A stretch of DNA of 64,000 bases from Silvimonas amylolytica (GCF_014645555.1 NZ_BMLY01000001.1:62001-126000), one strand, 5' to 3'. Counted from the first letter of the stretch, positions 27,315 to 36,255 are shown. Notes: generated by a model from the sequence alone, not told the origin. Translations and numbers: made by a program.

Positions 27315-27980
27315 TCAGTTTGAAACGGCGGTAATCAGCAGTTCTACGCGACGATTCAGAGCACGACCGGCCTCTGTTGCATTGGATGCGCGGGGTTCAT
27401 TCACGCCGCGCCCCTCCACTTGCAGGCGCACGGCATTGACCTGGTGTGCAGTGAGATAGTCGCTCACAGATTGCGCGCGACGTTGTGAGAGGGCCAGATT
27501 GTAATCCGCCTTACCCACATTATCGGTGTAGCCAACGATGCCAACGGTAGTTTTGCCGTATTGGTTGAGGACATGGGTGATCTTGTCCAGTGTCGGCGTG
27601 AAACCCGACTTGAGCACGGCAGAGCCGGTATCAAAGCCGGTGGTCGAGGTCATGGTCACCTTGATCTGGCTGTCGCTCAGGCGTTGCAAGGTGATGTTGC
27701 CGACCTGAATTTCCGGAGCCAGTTGTTTTTGCAGGTCTTTGGCCTGTTTGTCCATGTAGGCGCCGATAGCGCCGCCGGCCAGGCCACCACCGACCGCGCC
27801 GATCAGCGCGCCACGACCACGATGATTCTTGTCCACTGCGGCGCCAATAGCTGCACCGCCCACAGCACCAATCAAGGCGCCAGTCTCAGTGTTATTCATG
27901 CTGCGCTTGTCGCCCAGATCGTTGGCACAAGCAGAGAGCAAAAGGGCGCTGATCAGCGCTGGAATGACGATTTTACGCAT
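27315..27980 (-). CDS. OmpA-family outer-membrane lipoprotein with glycine zipper (YiaD-like)
   Basis: 221 residues. The lipobox LLSAC places the lipidated cysteine at 18. A glycine-zipper segment (GALIGAVGGAAIGAAV, repeated near 50-75) would insert in the outer membrane, and the C-terminal OmpA domain (about 105-221) holds the peptidoglycan-binding pattern VGYTDNVGKADYNLALSQRRAQSVSDYL and NRRVEL. It tethers the outer membrane to the cell wall. I chose ATG 27980, which begins the signal peptide. Confidence 0.9.
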   Translation of the reverse strand: MRKIVIPALISALLLSACANDLGDKRSMNNTETGALIGAVGGAAIGAAVDKNHRGRGALIGAVGGGLAGGAIGAYMDKQAKDLQKQLAPEIQVGNITLQRLSDSQIKVTMTSTTGFDTGSAVLKSGFTPTLDKITHVLNQYGKTTVGIVGYTDNVGKADYNLALSQRRAQSVSDYLTAHQVNAVRLQVEGRGVNEPRASNATEAGRALNRRVELLITAVSN

Positions 27981-28119
27981 GCGGTTGTTTTCCCGGGTTT
28001 GAGTGGGCTTATAAGAGATTTGGAAGCGTGAGTATGGCTGGGCTGATCGCATTTGTAGATGCAGGCAATCACACCTCAAGCGCGTGCAGATTCAGGAATG
28101 GACGATAGATAATTGGCGT

Positions 28120-28317
28120 TTATGCCTGGTTGTTGGCATTTGGCCAGACCAGTGCCTGAGCCACGATCACGCTGGTGCCGTTAAACGTGGCGGCGGGCGA
28201 TCCGTAAAGTTGGTAACCCAGGGCGAGCGCCTCGCTGACCCGGCGGCAGAAAGCCGCATCATCCGGGCCGGTGAGCAGGCGGTAAACAGGCAGGTTATCT
28301 GGCGGCAGGGCGGACAT
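28120..28317 (-). CDS. DUF1737 domain protein
   Basis: 65 residues. YRLLTGPDDAAFCRRVSEAL and the ALGYQLYGSPAATFNG segment are the DUF1737 pattern, a small soluble fold of unknown role. It is 22 bases downstream of the RnfH gene on the same strand and probably the last gene of the ratA operon. Confidence 0.8.
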   Translation of the reverse strand: MSALPPDNLPVYRLLTGPDDAAFCRRVSEALALGYQLYGSPAATFNGTSVIVAQALVWPNANNQA

Positions 28318-28339
28318 GACGTTTGGCGGGCTGGTCAGT

Positions 28340-28657
28340 TTATTCTTCAGCGTTCCCGCCGCCTTTCTTCATGACCTTGCCTTCCGCTGCGCGCTGGCGT
28401 CGCACTTCCTTGGGGTCGGCAATCAGTGGGCGGTAGATCTCGACGCGATCTTTCTCGCGGAGCACCGTGTCGGGTTTGACGGCTTTGGCGAAAATGCCAA
28501 GCTTGTTCACGGCCAGATCGATTTCCGGGAATTCGGCCAGAATGCCGGAGCGACGCACGGCTTCTTCTGCGGTGGTGCCTTCTGGCACTTTCACGCTCAA
28601 CAGTTTCTGTTTGTCACGCGTGGCGTAGACTACTTCAACAACGATGTCATGGCTCAT
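28340..28657 (-). CDS. rnfH: RnfH family protein (UPF0125)
   Basis: 105 residues with a beta-grasp (ubiquitin-like) fold. The pattern VEVVYATRDKQKLLSVKVPEGTTAEEAV and RVEIYRPLIADPKEVRRQRA is diagnostic. It is the partner always found beside ratA (called ratB in that setting); its molecular role is unresolved. It starts 14 bases after the ratA stop, so the two are co-translated. Confidence 0.93.
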   Translation of the reverse strand: MSHDIVVEVVYATRDKQKLLSVKVPEGTTAEEAVRRSGILAEFPEIDLAVNKLGIFAKAVKPDTVLREKDRVEIYRPLIADPKEVRRQRAAEGKVMKKGGGNAEE

Positions 28658-28671
28658 GCTGGCCGCCTTTT

Positions 28672-29103
28672 TCAGTCGTAAAGCTTGTCGGCACGCGTAA
28701 TGAATGCATCGACAAAGGTATTGGTAATCCGCGAAAACACCGGGCCGATCACGGCCTCAATCATGCGGTTGGAAAATTCATAATCCAGCGCGAATTCGAT
28801 CTTGCAGGCGTCTTCGTCCAGGGCAGTGAATGTCCACTCACCATGAAGCGCCTTGAAGGGACCATCCGCAAACTGCATGTCGATGCGGGAAAAGGGCTCC
28901 CGGATGTCACGGGTCCGGAAAAAGGTTTTCACCTTGAGGAACTCAATGTGGACGGTGACATCCAGCATTTCGTCAGTGCGTTCGTGCACGTTGATTCCGC
29001 CGCACCACGGCAGGAATTTCGGGTAGTCTTCTACCCGGTCCACAAGATTGAACATGCGTTCGGCACTGTGCGGGACCAGCAGGGATTTTCGTATGCGCTG
29101 CAT
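28672..29103 (-). CDS. ratA: RatA / coenzyme Q-binding START-like protein
   Basis: 143 residues of the SRPBCC fold. RKSLLVPHSAERMFNLVDRVEDYPKFLPWC is the family N terminus, with PLHGEWTF-type ALHGEWTFTAL and YEFSNRMIEAVIGPVF later. In E. coli RatA is described as a ribosome-association factor; the eukaryotic homologue Coq10 binds ubiquinone. It is the first gene of a three-gene minus-strand operon and is divergent from dnaB. Confidence 0.9.
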   Translation of the reverse strand: MQRIRKSLLVPHSAERMFNLVDRVEDYPKFLPWCGGINVHERTDEMLDVTVHIEFLKVKTFFRTRDIREPFSRIDMQFADGPFKALHGEWTFTALDEDACKIEFALDYEFSNRMIEAVIGPVFSRITNTFVDAFITRADKLYD

Positions 29104-29137
29104 GTCTGGCGTAAACTAACAGGCTTTTCACAAGAAT

Positions 29138-29155
29138 TGACGCGGCAACGCGTCA
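29138..29155. promoter_or_regulatory. Palindrome TGACGCG-GCAA-CGCGTCA in the ratA/dnaB divergent gap
   Basis: A 7-base perfect inverted repeat with a GCAA centre, which as RNA would be a GNRA tetraloop hairpin. It lies midway between the two divergent starts, where an operator or leader hairpin could act. Function is inference. Confidence 0.35.
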
Positions 29156-29257
29156 GCATCGCCGCTTCGACCGTGAATGAAATCTGTCTGGTTGCATATT
29201 TGCCAAACCGGACAAAAACAGTAAACCAGAAGAACGGCGATTTGATTTAATTACAAA

Positions 29258-30670
29258 ATGACCGAGCATCCTACCGCCCTCGTCCCTGACACGCAACATG
29301 ACAACCTGCGCTTGCCGCCGCATTCCATTGAGGCAGAGCAATCGGTGCTGGGTGGCTTGTTGCTGGACAACCCTTCGTTTGACCGTATTGCCGATATTCT
29401 GGGTGAGGCGGATTTTTACCGTGATGATCACCGGCGCATTTTTCAGCACATTGTTCGCCTGATTGAACACAACCGGCCGGCCGACGTGATTACCGTGGCC
29501 GAATCGCTGGATAACAATAACGAACTCACTTACGTTGGCGGCCTGTCGTACCTTGGCGCGCTGGCGCAAAACACGCCCTCGGCGGCCAATATCCGGCGCT
29601 ACGGCGAAATCGTGCGTGAGAAGTCCGTGATGCGCCAATTGGCTAGCGTGGCGAACGAGATCGCGGATGCCGCATACAGCCCCAACGGGCGTGAAGCCAC
29701 CGAACTCCTGGACGAAGCCGAATCCAAGGTGTTTCAGATCGCTGAGCAATCAGCCAAAGGACAGCAGGGCTTTATTGCCATGCCGCCGATCCTGAAAGAA
29801 ATCGTCGAGAAGATCGATTATCTATATCGGCAGGACAACCCGTCGGAAATCACCGGCGTGGCCTCGGGCTTTGTTGACCTCGATAAAATGACCTCTGGCT
29901 TGCAACCAGGCGATCTTGTGATTGTGGCCGGCCGCCCATCCATGGGCAAAACCGCGTTTTCAGTGAACATTGCCGAGCACGTTGGCACTGAGCTGAAAAA
30001 ACCGGTTGCGATCTTTTCCATGGAAATGGGCGCGGCGCAGCTGGGCATGCGGATGGTGGGTTCGATTGGCAAAATCGACCTGCACAAGCTCAAGACAGGG
30101 CGGTTTGAAGATGAAGACTGGACCAAACTGACCTATGCCATCAACAAGCTCTCTGAAGCCCCGATTTTTATTGAAGAAACCGGTGCACTGAGCGCTCTGG
30201 ATATCCGCACGCGTTGCCGGCGTCTGGCTCGACAGCACGGCCAACTGGGCTTGATTGTGATCGACTATTTGCAGCTGATGTCGGGTCGGGCAGGGGCCAA
30301 AGACCAGAATCGTGCGACGGAACTGGGTGAAATCTCCCGTTCGCTCAAGGGGTTGGCCAAGGAACTGAAATGCCCGTTGATTGCGCTCTCGCAGTTGTCT
30401 CGTTCGGTCGAACAGCGTACCGACAAACGCCCAATGATGTCTGACTTGCGTGAATCCGGCGCCATCGAACAGGATGCGGACATCATCATGTTTATGTACC
30501 GCGATGAGTACTACAACCCGGATTCGCAGTTCAAGGGTCTGGCCGAGTGCATCGTGGGTAAGCATCGGAACGGCCCAACGGGCAAGGTGCCGCTGGTGTT
30601 TATCGGCAAGTACTCGCGCTTTGATAATGCCCTGGTGAAACCGGAAGGCTGGAGCGGGGATCTGGAGTAA
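29258..30670 (+). CDS. dnaB: Replicative DNA helicase DnaB
   Basis: 470 residues. The N-terminal primase-interacting domain (LPPHSIEAEQSVLGGLLLDN) is followed by the RecA-like motor with Walker A GRPSMGKTAFS near 226, VIDYLQLM as Walker B, and SDLRESGAIEQDADIIMFMYRDEYY (motif H4). There is no intein. It unwinds DNA at the replication fork. The ATG at 29258 gives the usual N terminus. Confidence 0.96.
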   Translation: MTEHPTALVPDTQHDNLRLPPHSIEAEQSVLGGLLLDNPSFDRIADILGEADFYRDDHRRIFQHIVRLIEHNRPADVITVAESLDNNNELTYVGGLSYLGALAQNTPSAANIRRYGEIVREKSVMRQLASVANEIADAAYSPNGREATELLDEAESKVFQIAEQSAKGQQGFIAMPPILKEIVEKIDYLYRQDNPSEITGVASGFVDLDKMTSGLQPGDLVIVAGRPSMGKTAFSVNIAEHVGTELKKPVAIFSMEMGAAQLGMRMVGSIGKIDLHKLKTGRFEDEDWTKLTYAINKLSEAPIFIEETGALSALDIRTRCRRLARQHGQLGLIVIDYLQLMSGRAGAKDQNRATELGEISRSLKGLAKELKCPLIALSQLSRSVEQRTDKRPMMSDLRESGAIEQDADIIMFMYRDEYYNPDSQFKGLAECIVGKHRNGPTGKVPLVFIGKYSRFDNALVKPEGWSGDLE

Positions 30671-30694
30671 TCCCGTTTGCCTGCTTCAAACACA

Positions 30695-30726
30695 CAAAGG
30701 CCGGTGCGCCACATCACCGGCCTTTG
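30695..30726. terminator. Two-way terminator between dnaB and asparaginase genes
   Basis: CAAAGGCCGGTG / CACCGGCCTTTG, a 12-base perfect stem with an 8-base loop, between convergent genes; the T tract is short. Confidence 0.75.
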
Positions 30727-30740
30727 TCATGTCTGCTGGC

Positions 30741-31808
30741 TTAATAGGTGTAGAACATGCGCTGGATTTCTTTGGTGTCTTTGGTTTTGGTCAGGGCCAG
30801 CATGAGCAGAATGCGGGCTTTCTGCGGGTTCAGCGTGTCAGAGACGACAAAGTCAGTCTTGTCATCATCGTTCTCGCCATTGCGCAGAGTCGGGCCGTTA
30901 CCAACCCGGGAAGAGCGCAGGATATAAATGCCTTTCTGGCGCAGTTCAGTCAGACGCGCGCGGACCGGCGTTGCCAGACTGCCATCGCCCGTGCCCGCAT
31001 ACACAATGCCCACGTCGCCAGCCGCAACAAATGCGTCAATAGCCAGTGTATTGGCGTTGGCTGAGCCATAGGCAATATCCACTGCGGGTAAATGGTCGAG
31101 TTTCGAGATATCGAATTCGGTCTCCGCCGTATGTTTTCTGGTTGTGGCGCGGTAGTACTGCGGCTTGCCGCTGACGATGTAGCCCAGGTCGCCCAGTTCT
31201 GGCGAGCGGAAGGTGTTGGCTAGCATGGTGTTGGTCTTGGTGACATCGCGCGCGCCCAGAATTTCGTCATTCATGGCAACCAGTACACCGCGATTGACTG
31301 AATCAGGGCTGCCTGCAACAGCGACGGCGTTATACAAATTAATTGGACCATCTGCACTGATGGCGGTGGAAGGGCGCATGGAACCCACAATCACCACCGG
31401 TTTTTTGCTTTTCACCGTCAAATTGAGAAAATAGGCTGTTTCTTCGATGGTGTCGGTGCCGTGCGTGATCACGATGCCGTCCACATCGCTTTGCTTGAGC
31501 AAAATGTTGACGCGCTTGGCCAGGGTGAGCCAGTTTTCGTTGGTCATGTTTTCACTGGCAATCTGGAAAACCTGTTCGCCGGTCACATTGGCGACTTGTT
31601 TAAGTTCTGGCACGGCTTCGATCAGTTTTTCCACGCCGACCTTGGCGGCGGTATAACCGACCGTAGTCGTGCTGGTTGCGCCGGTGCCAGCAATGGTGCC
31701 CCCGGTAGCGAGAATCACCACATGAGGCAGTTTGTCAGCGGCCCATACGGCCGTGGCACTGCAAGTGATGGCAATAAACAGTGCGCGTTGAAACAGCTTG
31801 GTCAGCAT
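30741..31808 (-). CDS. ansB: Periplasmic type II L-asparaginase (glutaminase-asparaginase)
   Basis: 355 residues with a signal peptide ending at AVWAA. The two active-site threonines are in ILATGGTIAGTG and ITHGTDTIEETAYFL; VGSMRPSTAISADGPINLYNAV completes the fold. It hydrolyses asparagine (and perhaps glutamine) in the periplasm. ATG 31808, preceded by GGAGAG, opens the signal peptide. C-terminal QRMFYTY is typical of the class. Confidence 0.92.
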   Translation of the reverse strand: MLTKLFQRALFIAITCSATAVWAADKLPHVVILATGGTIAGTGATSTTTVGYTAAKVGVEKLIEAVPELKQVANVTGEQVFQIASENMTNENWLTLAKRVNILLKQSDVDGIVITHGTDTIEETAYFLNLTVKSKKPVVIVGSMRPSTAISADGPINLYNAVAVAGSPDSVNRGVLVAMNDEILGARDVTKTNTMLANTFRSPELGDLGYIVSGKPQYYRATTRKHTAETEFDISKLDHLPAVDIAYGSANANTLAIDAFVAAGDVGIVYAGTGDGSLATPVRARLTELRQKGIYILRSSRVGNGPTLRNGENDDDKTDFVVSDTLNPQKARILLMLALTKTKDTKEIQRMFYTY

Positions 31809-32062
31809 AAAACTCTCCAGACAATGTTTTTCAGTGGGTATGACTTGAAAACAACGAAACCTGTTTTCGTTTGGCTGGGTGGCCAGATCACGTTTCAAAT
31901 GGGTGGGCCAGCCTGAAAGCAAGTTTTGTCATGGCATAAAAAGCATGATCCGTGCCCCATGCTGACAACATTGCTGAAAGCACTGTCAGGGATTTCGTTA
32001 ATACCAATCGGCAAAGACTGGGCCGGTGTGTTGCTCAACGTGATGATTGATAAGGAATAATC

Positions 32063-32425
32063 GTGAAAGTGATCGCTTTTTCGAACCACAACCCCCAACC
32101 CGTGATTGACTTCCCTCGGCCAGAGCGACTGGTTTCTGGCAACCCGCAGCGCACCACATGGCTGCACTACGACAATGCAGCAAATGGTTTTTCGAGCGGT
32201 ATATGGGCATCTGAAGTGGGGAGTTGGCGAATTGAATTCGGTCCGGCTGAAGAAGAGTTCTTCAGCATCATTGAAGGGCGTGCGCGGGTTTATGACGAGG
32301 CAGGGGCGTTTGCGGAAGTGGGTCCGGGCGAGGCATTGGTGATCCCGGCCGGGTTCAAAGGCCGTTTTGAAGTGCTGGAGCCTGTGAAGAAATACTTCGC
32401 AATCTACGAAAAGGCCGCAAGCTAA
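32063..32425 (+). CDS. Small cupin-domain protein (DUF861/EutQ-like)
   Basis: 120 residues. A single cupin barrel: GIWASEVGSWRIEFGPAEEEFFSIIEGRARVYDEAG, then VGPGEALVIPAGFKGRFEVLEPVKKYFAIYE. This is the DUF861 group that includes ureidoglycine aminohydrolase and EutQ, although the histidines usual in metal-binding cupins are mostly replaced by glutamate here. Start is GTG with AAGGAA six bases upstream. It is divergent from the asparaginase gene; no shared pathway is evident. Confidence 0.8.
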   Translation: MKVIAFSNHNPQPVIDFPRPERLVSGNPQRTTWLHYDNAANGFSSGIWASEVGSWRIEFGPAEEEFFSIIEGRARVYDEAGAFAEVGPGEALVIPAGFKGRFEVLEPVKKYFAIYEKAAS

Positions 32426-32461
32426 AGCGCAAAGTGCAAGACCGAATCTGTCAGCCATGAA

Positions 32462-32487
32462 AAAAGGCCCGCATTAGCGGGCCTTTT
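32462..32487. terminator. Two-way terminator after the cupin gene
   Basis: AAAAGGCCCGC / GCGGGCCTTTT with an ATTA loop, between convergent genes. Confidence 0.88.
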
Positions 32488-32530
32488 CTTTCATTGAGTC
32501 GTGGCAGCCAAACCGTATGAGCAGACCAGA

Positions 32531-32848
32531 TTAGTGGTGTGCCGGCTGACGTTGCTGCTTTTCTACGACCAACGCGTTATAGGGTGCGAACAGGTAAAAC
32601 GGTGCAAACAGGAATCGCCAGCCGTGCATGGCGCTTTTGACCGTAAAGTGCATTTCTTCCGCATCGGTATCAAATACCAGCGGCGGAGTTTTACCCCAAT
32701 CCAGTTGGGCCTGCAGAACATGGCGACCAGGGGGAAGTGAAGCGGTAAGGCAATGACCGGGCGCCGTATGACCCAGTGGGTGTCCATCTAACAACATGCG
32801 CGGCTGACGGCCCAGTGCGCCCTGACGATGAATCTTGATCGTTGGCAT
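32531..32848 (-). CDS. Small protein of unknown function
   Basis: 105 residues, no signal peptide. Beta-rich: KIHRQGALGRQPRMLLDGHPLG, then LTASLPPGRHVLQAQLDWGK, which resembles PEGA-like beta sandwiches that present a sugar- or carrier-like surface. One hydrophobic stretch near 78-95 (GWRFLFAPFYLFAPYNALVV) could touch a membrane. GGAGG precedes the ATG. I do not recognise a named family. Confidence 0.65.
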   Translation of the reverse strand: MPTIKIHRQGALGRQPRMLLDGHPLGHTAPGHCLTASLPPGRHVLQAQLDWGKTPPLVFDTDAEEMHFTVKSAMHGWRFLFAPFYLFAPYNALVVEKQQRQPAHH

Positions 32849-33298
32849 TGATCCTCCATCTTGTAGTTGTAACAGTCGCTCAACCGGCTACTGGCGTAAA
32901 CCAGTCCCTCCCCGGGGTGTACTGACGACCGAACAGCGCACAGCGTACACGTCGGTATGTTGGTTGGGTAGCCCCTGAAGAGCTTGCCTTGGCAAATAAA
33001 ATTACGGGTTTATTGGGATAGCGGCTGATACCACTTGACCGTCCGTCAGGTGTATACGGGGCAGGGGTGAAGCTGTCACCAAGCTGAAAAGAATGCCATG
33101 TTTGGCTTTTGAAAACGAATTCAATGCCGGATTTATGTAGTCGGAAAATGATTCGCATCAAAATGGGGCCTGTAGACCCCGCGCATATCAGTCGTGAGTA
33201 GAGACCACTTGTCCCGTCATTGCGACTCTCTGGGTAATATCAAAAAAGTAAAAAGCGGGCCGAAGCCCGCTTTGTATGAGTGACTGATGCCGCTTTGG
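32849..33298. other. Intergenic region, 450 bases, without a gene I can support
   Basis: Upstream of the 32531 gene and downstream of the PhoH gene, both on the minus strand. It holds the PhoH terminator at its right end. A minus-strand frame of 93 codons (32880-33161) has a TTG start, no ribosome binding site and odd composition, so I do not call it. The rest shows AT-rich patches near 32990-33020 and 33100-33160 and the small inverted repeat GGGGcctgtagaCCCC near 33164-33180. Confidence 0.5.
33252..33273 (-). terminator. Terminator of the PhoH gene
   Basis: On the minus strand AAAGCGGGC / GCCCGCTTT closes on a TTCG tetraloop and is followed by TTTACTTTTTT. Confidence 0.88.
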
Positions 33299-34708
33299 TT
33301 AGAGCGTTTCTGCGGCGTAATCGGCCAGCCGCGAACGTTCGCCCCGTTGCAGGGTGATATGTCCGGAGTGGGTCCAGGACTTGAACCGGTCCACCACGTA
33401 AGTCAAGCCGGATGACCCCTCGGTCAGGTAGGGCGTATCAATCTGGCTGATATTGCCCAGACACACCACCTTGGTGCCCGGGCCTGCGCGGGTGATCAGG
33501 GTCTTCATTTGCTTGGGCGTGAGGTTTTGCGCCTCATCAATGATCAGGAACTTGTTCAGGAAGGTGCGCCCACGCATGAAGTTGAGAGACTTCACCTTGA
33601 TCCTGCTGCGGATCAGGTCACGTGTGGCGGCGCGGCCCCAGTCGCCCGCCTCGGCGTCGGTCTGGTTGAGCACATCCAGGTTGTCTTCCAGTGCGCCCAT
33701 CCACGGTTGCATCTTTTCTTCTTCTGTCCCGGGCAAGAAGCCAATATCTTCACCGACCGGCACCGTGACGCGAGTCATGATGATTTCGGAGTAAATCTTG
33801 GATTCCAGTGTCTGGACCAGGCCCGCAGCCAGCGTCAGCAGCGTTTTACCTGTGCCAGCCTGGCCCAATAACGAGACAAAATCGACGTCCGGGTTCATCA
33901 GCATGTTGAGCGCAAAATTCTGCTCGCGATTGCGGGCAGTGACGCCCCAGATGGCGTTCTTCTGGTGGGAGTAGTCTTTCAGGCTCTCTATCTTGGCGGT
34001 TTTGCCTTCCAGTTCCACCACTCGCGCCGCCATAGGGCGATCGCCTTGCTGGAACAGCAACTGGTTGGGGTAGAGGTCGATCACCTCTGGGCCTTTCAGT
34101 CGCCAGTAGCTGCGGCCGCCTTCTTGCCAGCTTTCCAGATCTTTGCCGTTTTTCTCCCAGAAGGTCTGGTCGATCTCGCGCATGCCGGTGTAGAGCAGGT
34201 CGGTGTCTTCAAGGACCTTGTCGTTGAAATAGTCTTCCGCCGCCAGACCCAGTGCACGCGCCTTGATGCGCATGTTGATGTCTTTGGAAACCAGAATAAC
34301 CTGGCGCTTGGGCTGCATTTGCTGCAGGTGGTGCACGACGCCGAGAATCTGGTTGTCGGCTTTGCCCATGGGCAACTGGGAAGGCAAAACGCTGGTGATG
34401 GCTTCCGTCTGCAAGAAAAGGCGGCCAGATGCTTGTCCCTTGCTGGCATCTTCCAGTGATACACCGGCATGCAGGTCTTCTTCGCGACCGGCAATCAACT
34501 CTTCGATAAAGCGGCTGGTTTGACGGGCGTTGCGGGCAACTTCCGTCATGCCTTTCTTGTTCCCGTCCAGTTCTTCCAGCGTCATCATGGGCAAGAAGAG
34601 ATCGTGCTCCTCAAACCGGAAGATTGATGTGGGATCGTGCATCATGACATTGGTGTCCAGCACGAACAGCTTCGTTTCCTGGCTTTTCTTCGTTTTGCGG
34701 GTGGCCAT
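33299..34708 (-). CDS. PIN-PhoH fusion ATPase (PhoH2/YlaK type)
   Basis: 469 residues. The N-terminal PIN nuclease domain begins with LFVLDTNVMMHDPTSIF, with acidic metal-binding residues continuing in LEELDGNKKG and VSKDINMRIKA. The C-terminal PhoH ATPase carries Walker A GQAGTGKTLL near 280 and Walker B FLIIDEAQNLTP. PhoH2 proteins have been described as RNA helicases with ribonuclease activity. ATG 34708 is preceded by AAGGAGAGC; upstream in-frame ATGs are less likely. Confidence 0.92.
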   Translation of the reverse strand: MATRKTKKSQETKLFVLDTNVMMHDPTSIFRFEEHDLFLPMMTLEELDGNKKGMTEVARNARQTSRFIEELIAGREEDLHAGVSLEDASKGQASGRLFLQTEAITSVLPSQLPMGKADNQILGVVHHLQQMQPKRQVILVSKDINMRIKARALGLAAEDYFNDKVLEDTDLLYTGMREIDQTFWEKNGKDLESWQEGGRSYWRLKGPEVIDLYPNQLLFQQGDRPMAARVVELEGKTAKIESLKDYSHQKNAIWGVTARNREQNFALNMLMNPDVDFVSLLGQAGTGKTLLTLAAGLVQTLESKIYSEIIMTRVTVPVGEDIGFLPGTEEEKMQPWMGALEDNLDVLNQTDAEAGDWGRAATRDLIRSRIKVKSLNFMRGRTFLNKFLIIDEAQNLTPKQMKTLITRAGPGTKVVCLGNISQIDTPYLTEGSSGLTYVVDRFKSWTHSGHITLQRGERSRLADYAAETL

Positions 34709-34759
34709 CGGGCTCTCCTTGTAGACGGGCGGATCAATTCGCATGGGCAACACCAACAA

Positions 34760-34786
34760 AAAACGGCCTGCAAAGCAGACCGTTTT
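34760..34786 (-). terminator. Terminator of the peroxiredoxin gene
   Basis: AAAACGGCCTGC / GCAGACCGTTTT, with one mismatch and an AAA loop; on the minus strand it ends in TTTTTTGTTGG. Confidence 0.8.
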
Positions 34787-34791
34787 CCCCT

Positions 34792-35250
34792 TTATTTCAG
34801 GCCCTGCACGACGCTGAGCACTGCTTCAACGTGGCCGGGTACTTTCACCCCGCGCCACTCATGAACCACCTTGCCCTCCTTGTCGATGACGAAGGTGCTG
34901 CGTTCCACGCCGCGCACCTGTTTGCCGTACATGTTCTTCATTTTCATGACGCCAAAAGCATTGCACGCCGTTTCGTCCGGGTCGGAGATCAACTCGAACG
35001 GGAACGACATTTTTGCTTTGAAGTTTTCGTGGGATTTGATGCTGTCGCGGCTGATGCCGAAGACACGCGCGCCGGCGGCGGCAAAGTCCGCGTGCTTGTC
35101 GCGAAAGTCAGAGCCTTCTACCGTGCAGCCAGGTGTGCTGTCTTTGGGGTAGAAGTACAGGACAAAGGCTTCGCCCTTGAGCGAGTCCAGGTTGAAAGTC
35201 GCACCACCCGTCATGGGCAACTCAAAAGACGGGCAGGATTCATTGAGCAT
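34792..35250 (-). CDS. bcp: Thioredoxin-dependent peroxiredoxin, BCP/PrxQ type
   Basis: 152 residues, the normal length. The peroxidatic cysteine is C42 in STPGCTVEGSDF. The usual resolving cysteine five residues later is replaced by S47, so this is not the standard E. coli-type two-cysteine arrangement; C6 and C96 are the other cysteines. It reduces peroxides with electrons from thioredoxin. Followed by a terminator; it is upstream of the PhoH gene but separately transcribed. Confidence 0.92.
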   Translation of the reverse strand: MLNESCPSFELPMTGGATFNLDSLKGEAFVLYFYPKDSTPGCTVEGSDFRDKHADFAAAGARVFGISRDSIKSHENFKAKMSFPFELISDPDETACNAFGVMKMKNMYGKQVRGVERSTFVIDKEGKVVHEWRGVKVPGHVEAVLSVVQGLK

Positions 35251-35443
35251 CTGTATTCTCCGTTGTTTTTCGGGATGCTTGCCCCTCTGATTTCATTCTG
35301 GTCAATGCAATCACAAGCGGCAAGTAAGAAGAAAGCGTTTTGCAAAAATGCCGCAGGTGCTGTCGTTGGTGGACAGCATCTCAAAATACGTCGCGTTTGC
35401 CGGTGCGCAATCATGTAGGCCACACGTGCCAGTCAGGTGCAGT

Positions 35444-35449
35444 TACAAT
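35444..35449 (+). promoter_or_regulatory. Candidate -10 element of dcd
   Basis: TACAAT (5 of 6) lies 32 bases before the dcd ATG. No good -35 at 17 bases. Confidence 0.35.
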
Positions 35450-35481
35450 AACTCCCATTTTGTGTAGATGGTGTGACAACG

Positions 35482-36057
35482 ATGAGTATCAAGTCCGATA
35501 GATGGATCCGCCGCATGGCCGAAGAACACCAGATGATCGAGCCCTATGTGCCAGGGCAGGTCAAAATGGTGAATGGCGAGCGCATCGTGTCGTATGGCAC
35601 CTCCAGCTACGGCTACGACATCCGCTGTGCCGATGAATTCAAGGTGTTCACCAACCTGAACTCCACCATTGTTGACCCGAAGAATTTCGACGAAAACAGC
35701 TTTGTCGATGTGTCCGGCAAGGGCTATTGCATTATCCCGCCGAACTCCTTTGCGCTGGCCCGCACCGTGGAATACTTCCGGATTCCGCGCAATGTCCTGA
35801 CCGTTTGCCTGGGTAAATCCACTTACGCGCGCTGCGGCATCATTGTGAATGTGACGCCGTTTGAGCCGGAGTGGGAAGGTTACGTGACGCTGGAGTTTTC
35901 CAATACCACGCCGCTGCCAGCCAAGATTTACGCCAACGAGGGCGTCGCTCAGGTGCTGTTCCTTGAGGCCGACGAAGATGATGTCTGCGAAACCAGCTAT
36001 CGCGATCGGGGTGGCAAGTATCAAGGGCAGGTCGGCGTGACGCTACCAAAGACCTGA
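35482..36057 (+). CDS. dcd: dCTP deaminase
   Basis: 191 residues. [18 protein letters not shown] and [17 protein letters not shown] carry the trimer contacts, [51 protein letters not shown] contains the catalytic glutamate, and the C-terminal tail [18 protein letters not shown] closes over the active site. It makes dUTP from dCTP for thymidylate synthesis, upstream of ThyA in the pathway. ATG 35482 matches homologues (MSIKSDRW); a GTG at 35473 would add three residues. Confidence 0.95.
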   Translation: MSIKSDRWIRRMAEEHQMIEPYVPGQVKMVNGERIVSYGTSSYGYDIRCADEFKVFTNLNSTIVDPKNFDENSFVDVSGKGYCIIPPNSFALARTVEYFRIPRNVLTVCLGKSTYARCGIIVNVTPFEPEWEGYVTLEFSNTTPLPAKIYANEGVAQVLFLEADEDDVCETSYRDRGGKYQGQVGVTLPKT

Positions 36058-36079
36058 TGCGCAGATGCGCCTCACCCGG

Positions 36080-36110
36080 AAAAGACCGCCTTGCGCGGTC
36101 TTTTTTGTTT
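36080..36110 (+). terminator. Terminator after dcd
   Basis: AAAAGACCGC / GCGGTCTTTT with a CTTGC loop, then TTTTTTGTTT. Confidence 0.9.
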
Positions 36111-36255
36111 GCGTGACGCGAGCACCAAACCTGCCCGCGCAGGTTATGCCGGGCTTGCGCAGTCGCGGCCACAGTCTTGAATACAAGGAAACCGGATGGC
36201 AGGTTGTGGGTCAACCTGCCATTGTTCCTGTTTGCCCAGTCTGTGGAGTGATCTC

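Noticed and set aside
32880-33161. Possible 93-residue minus-strand gene in the largest featureless gap
   Set aside because: TTG start, no ribosome binding site, composition rich in Ser, Thr, Pro and Arg, and no similarity I recognise.
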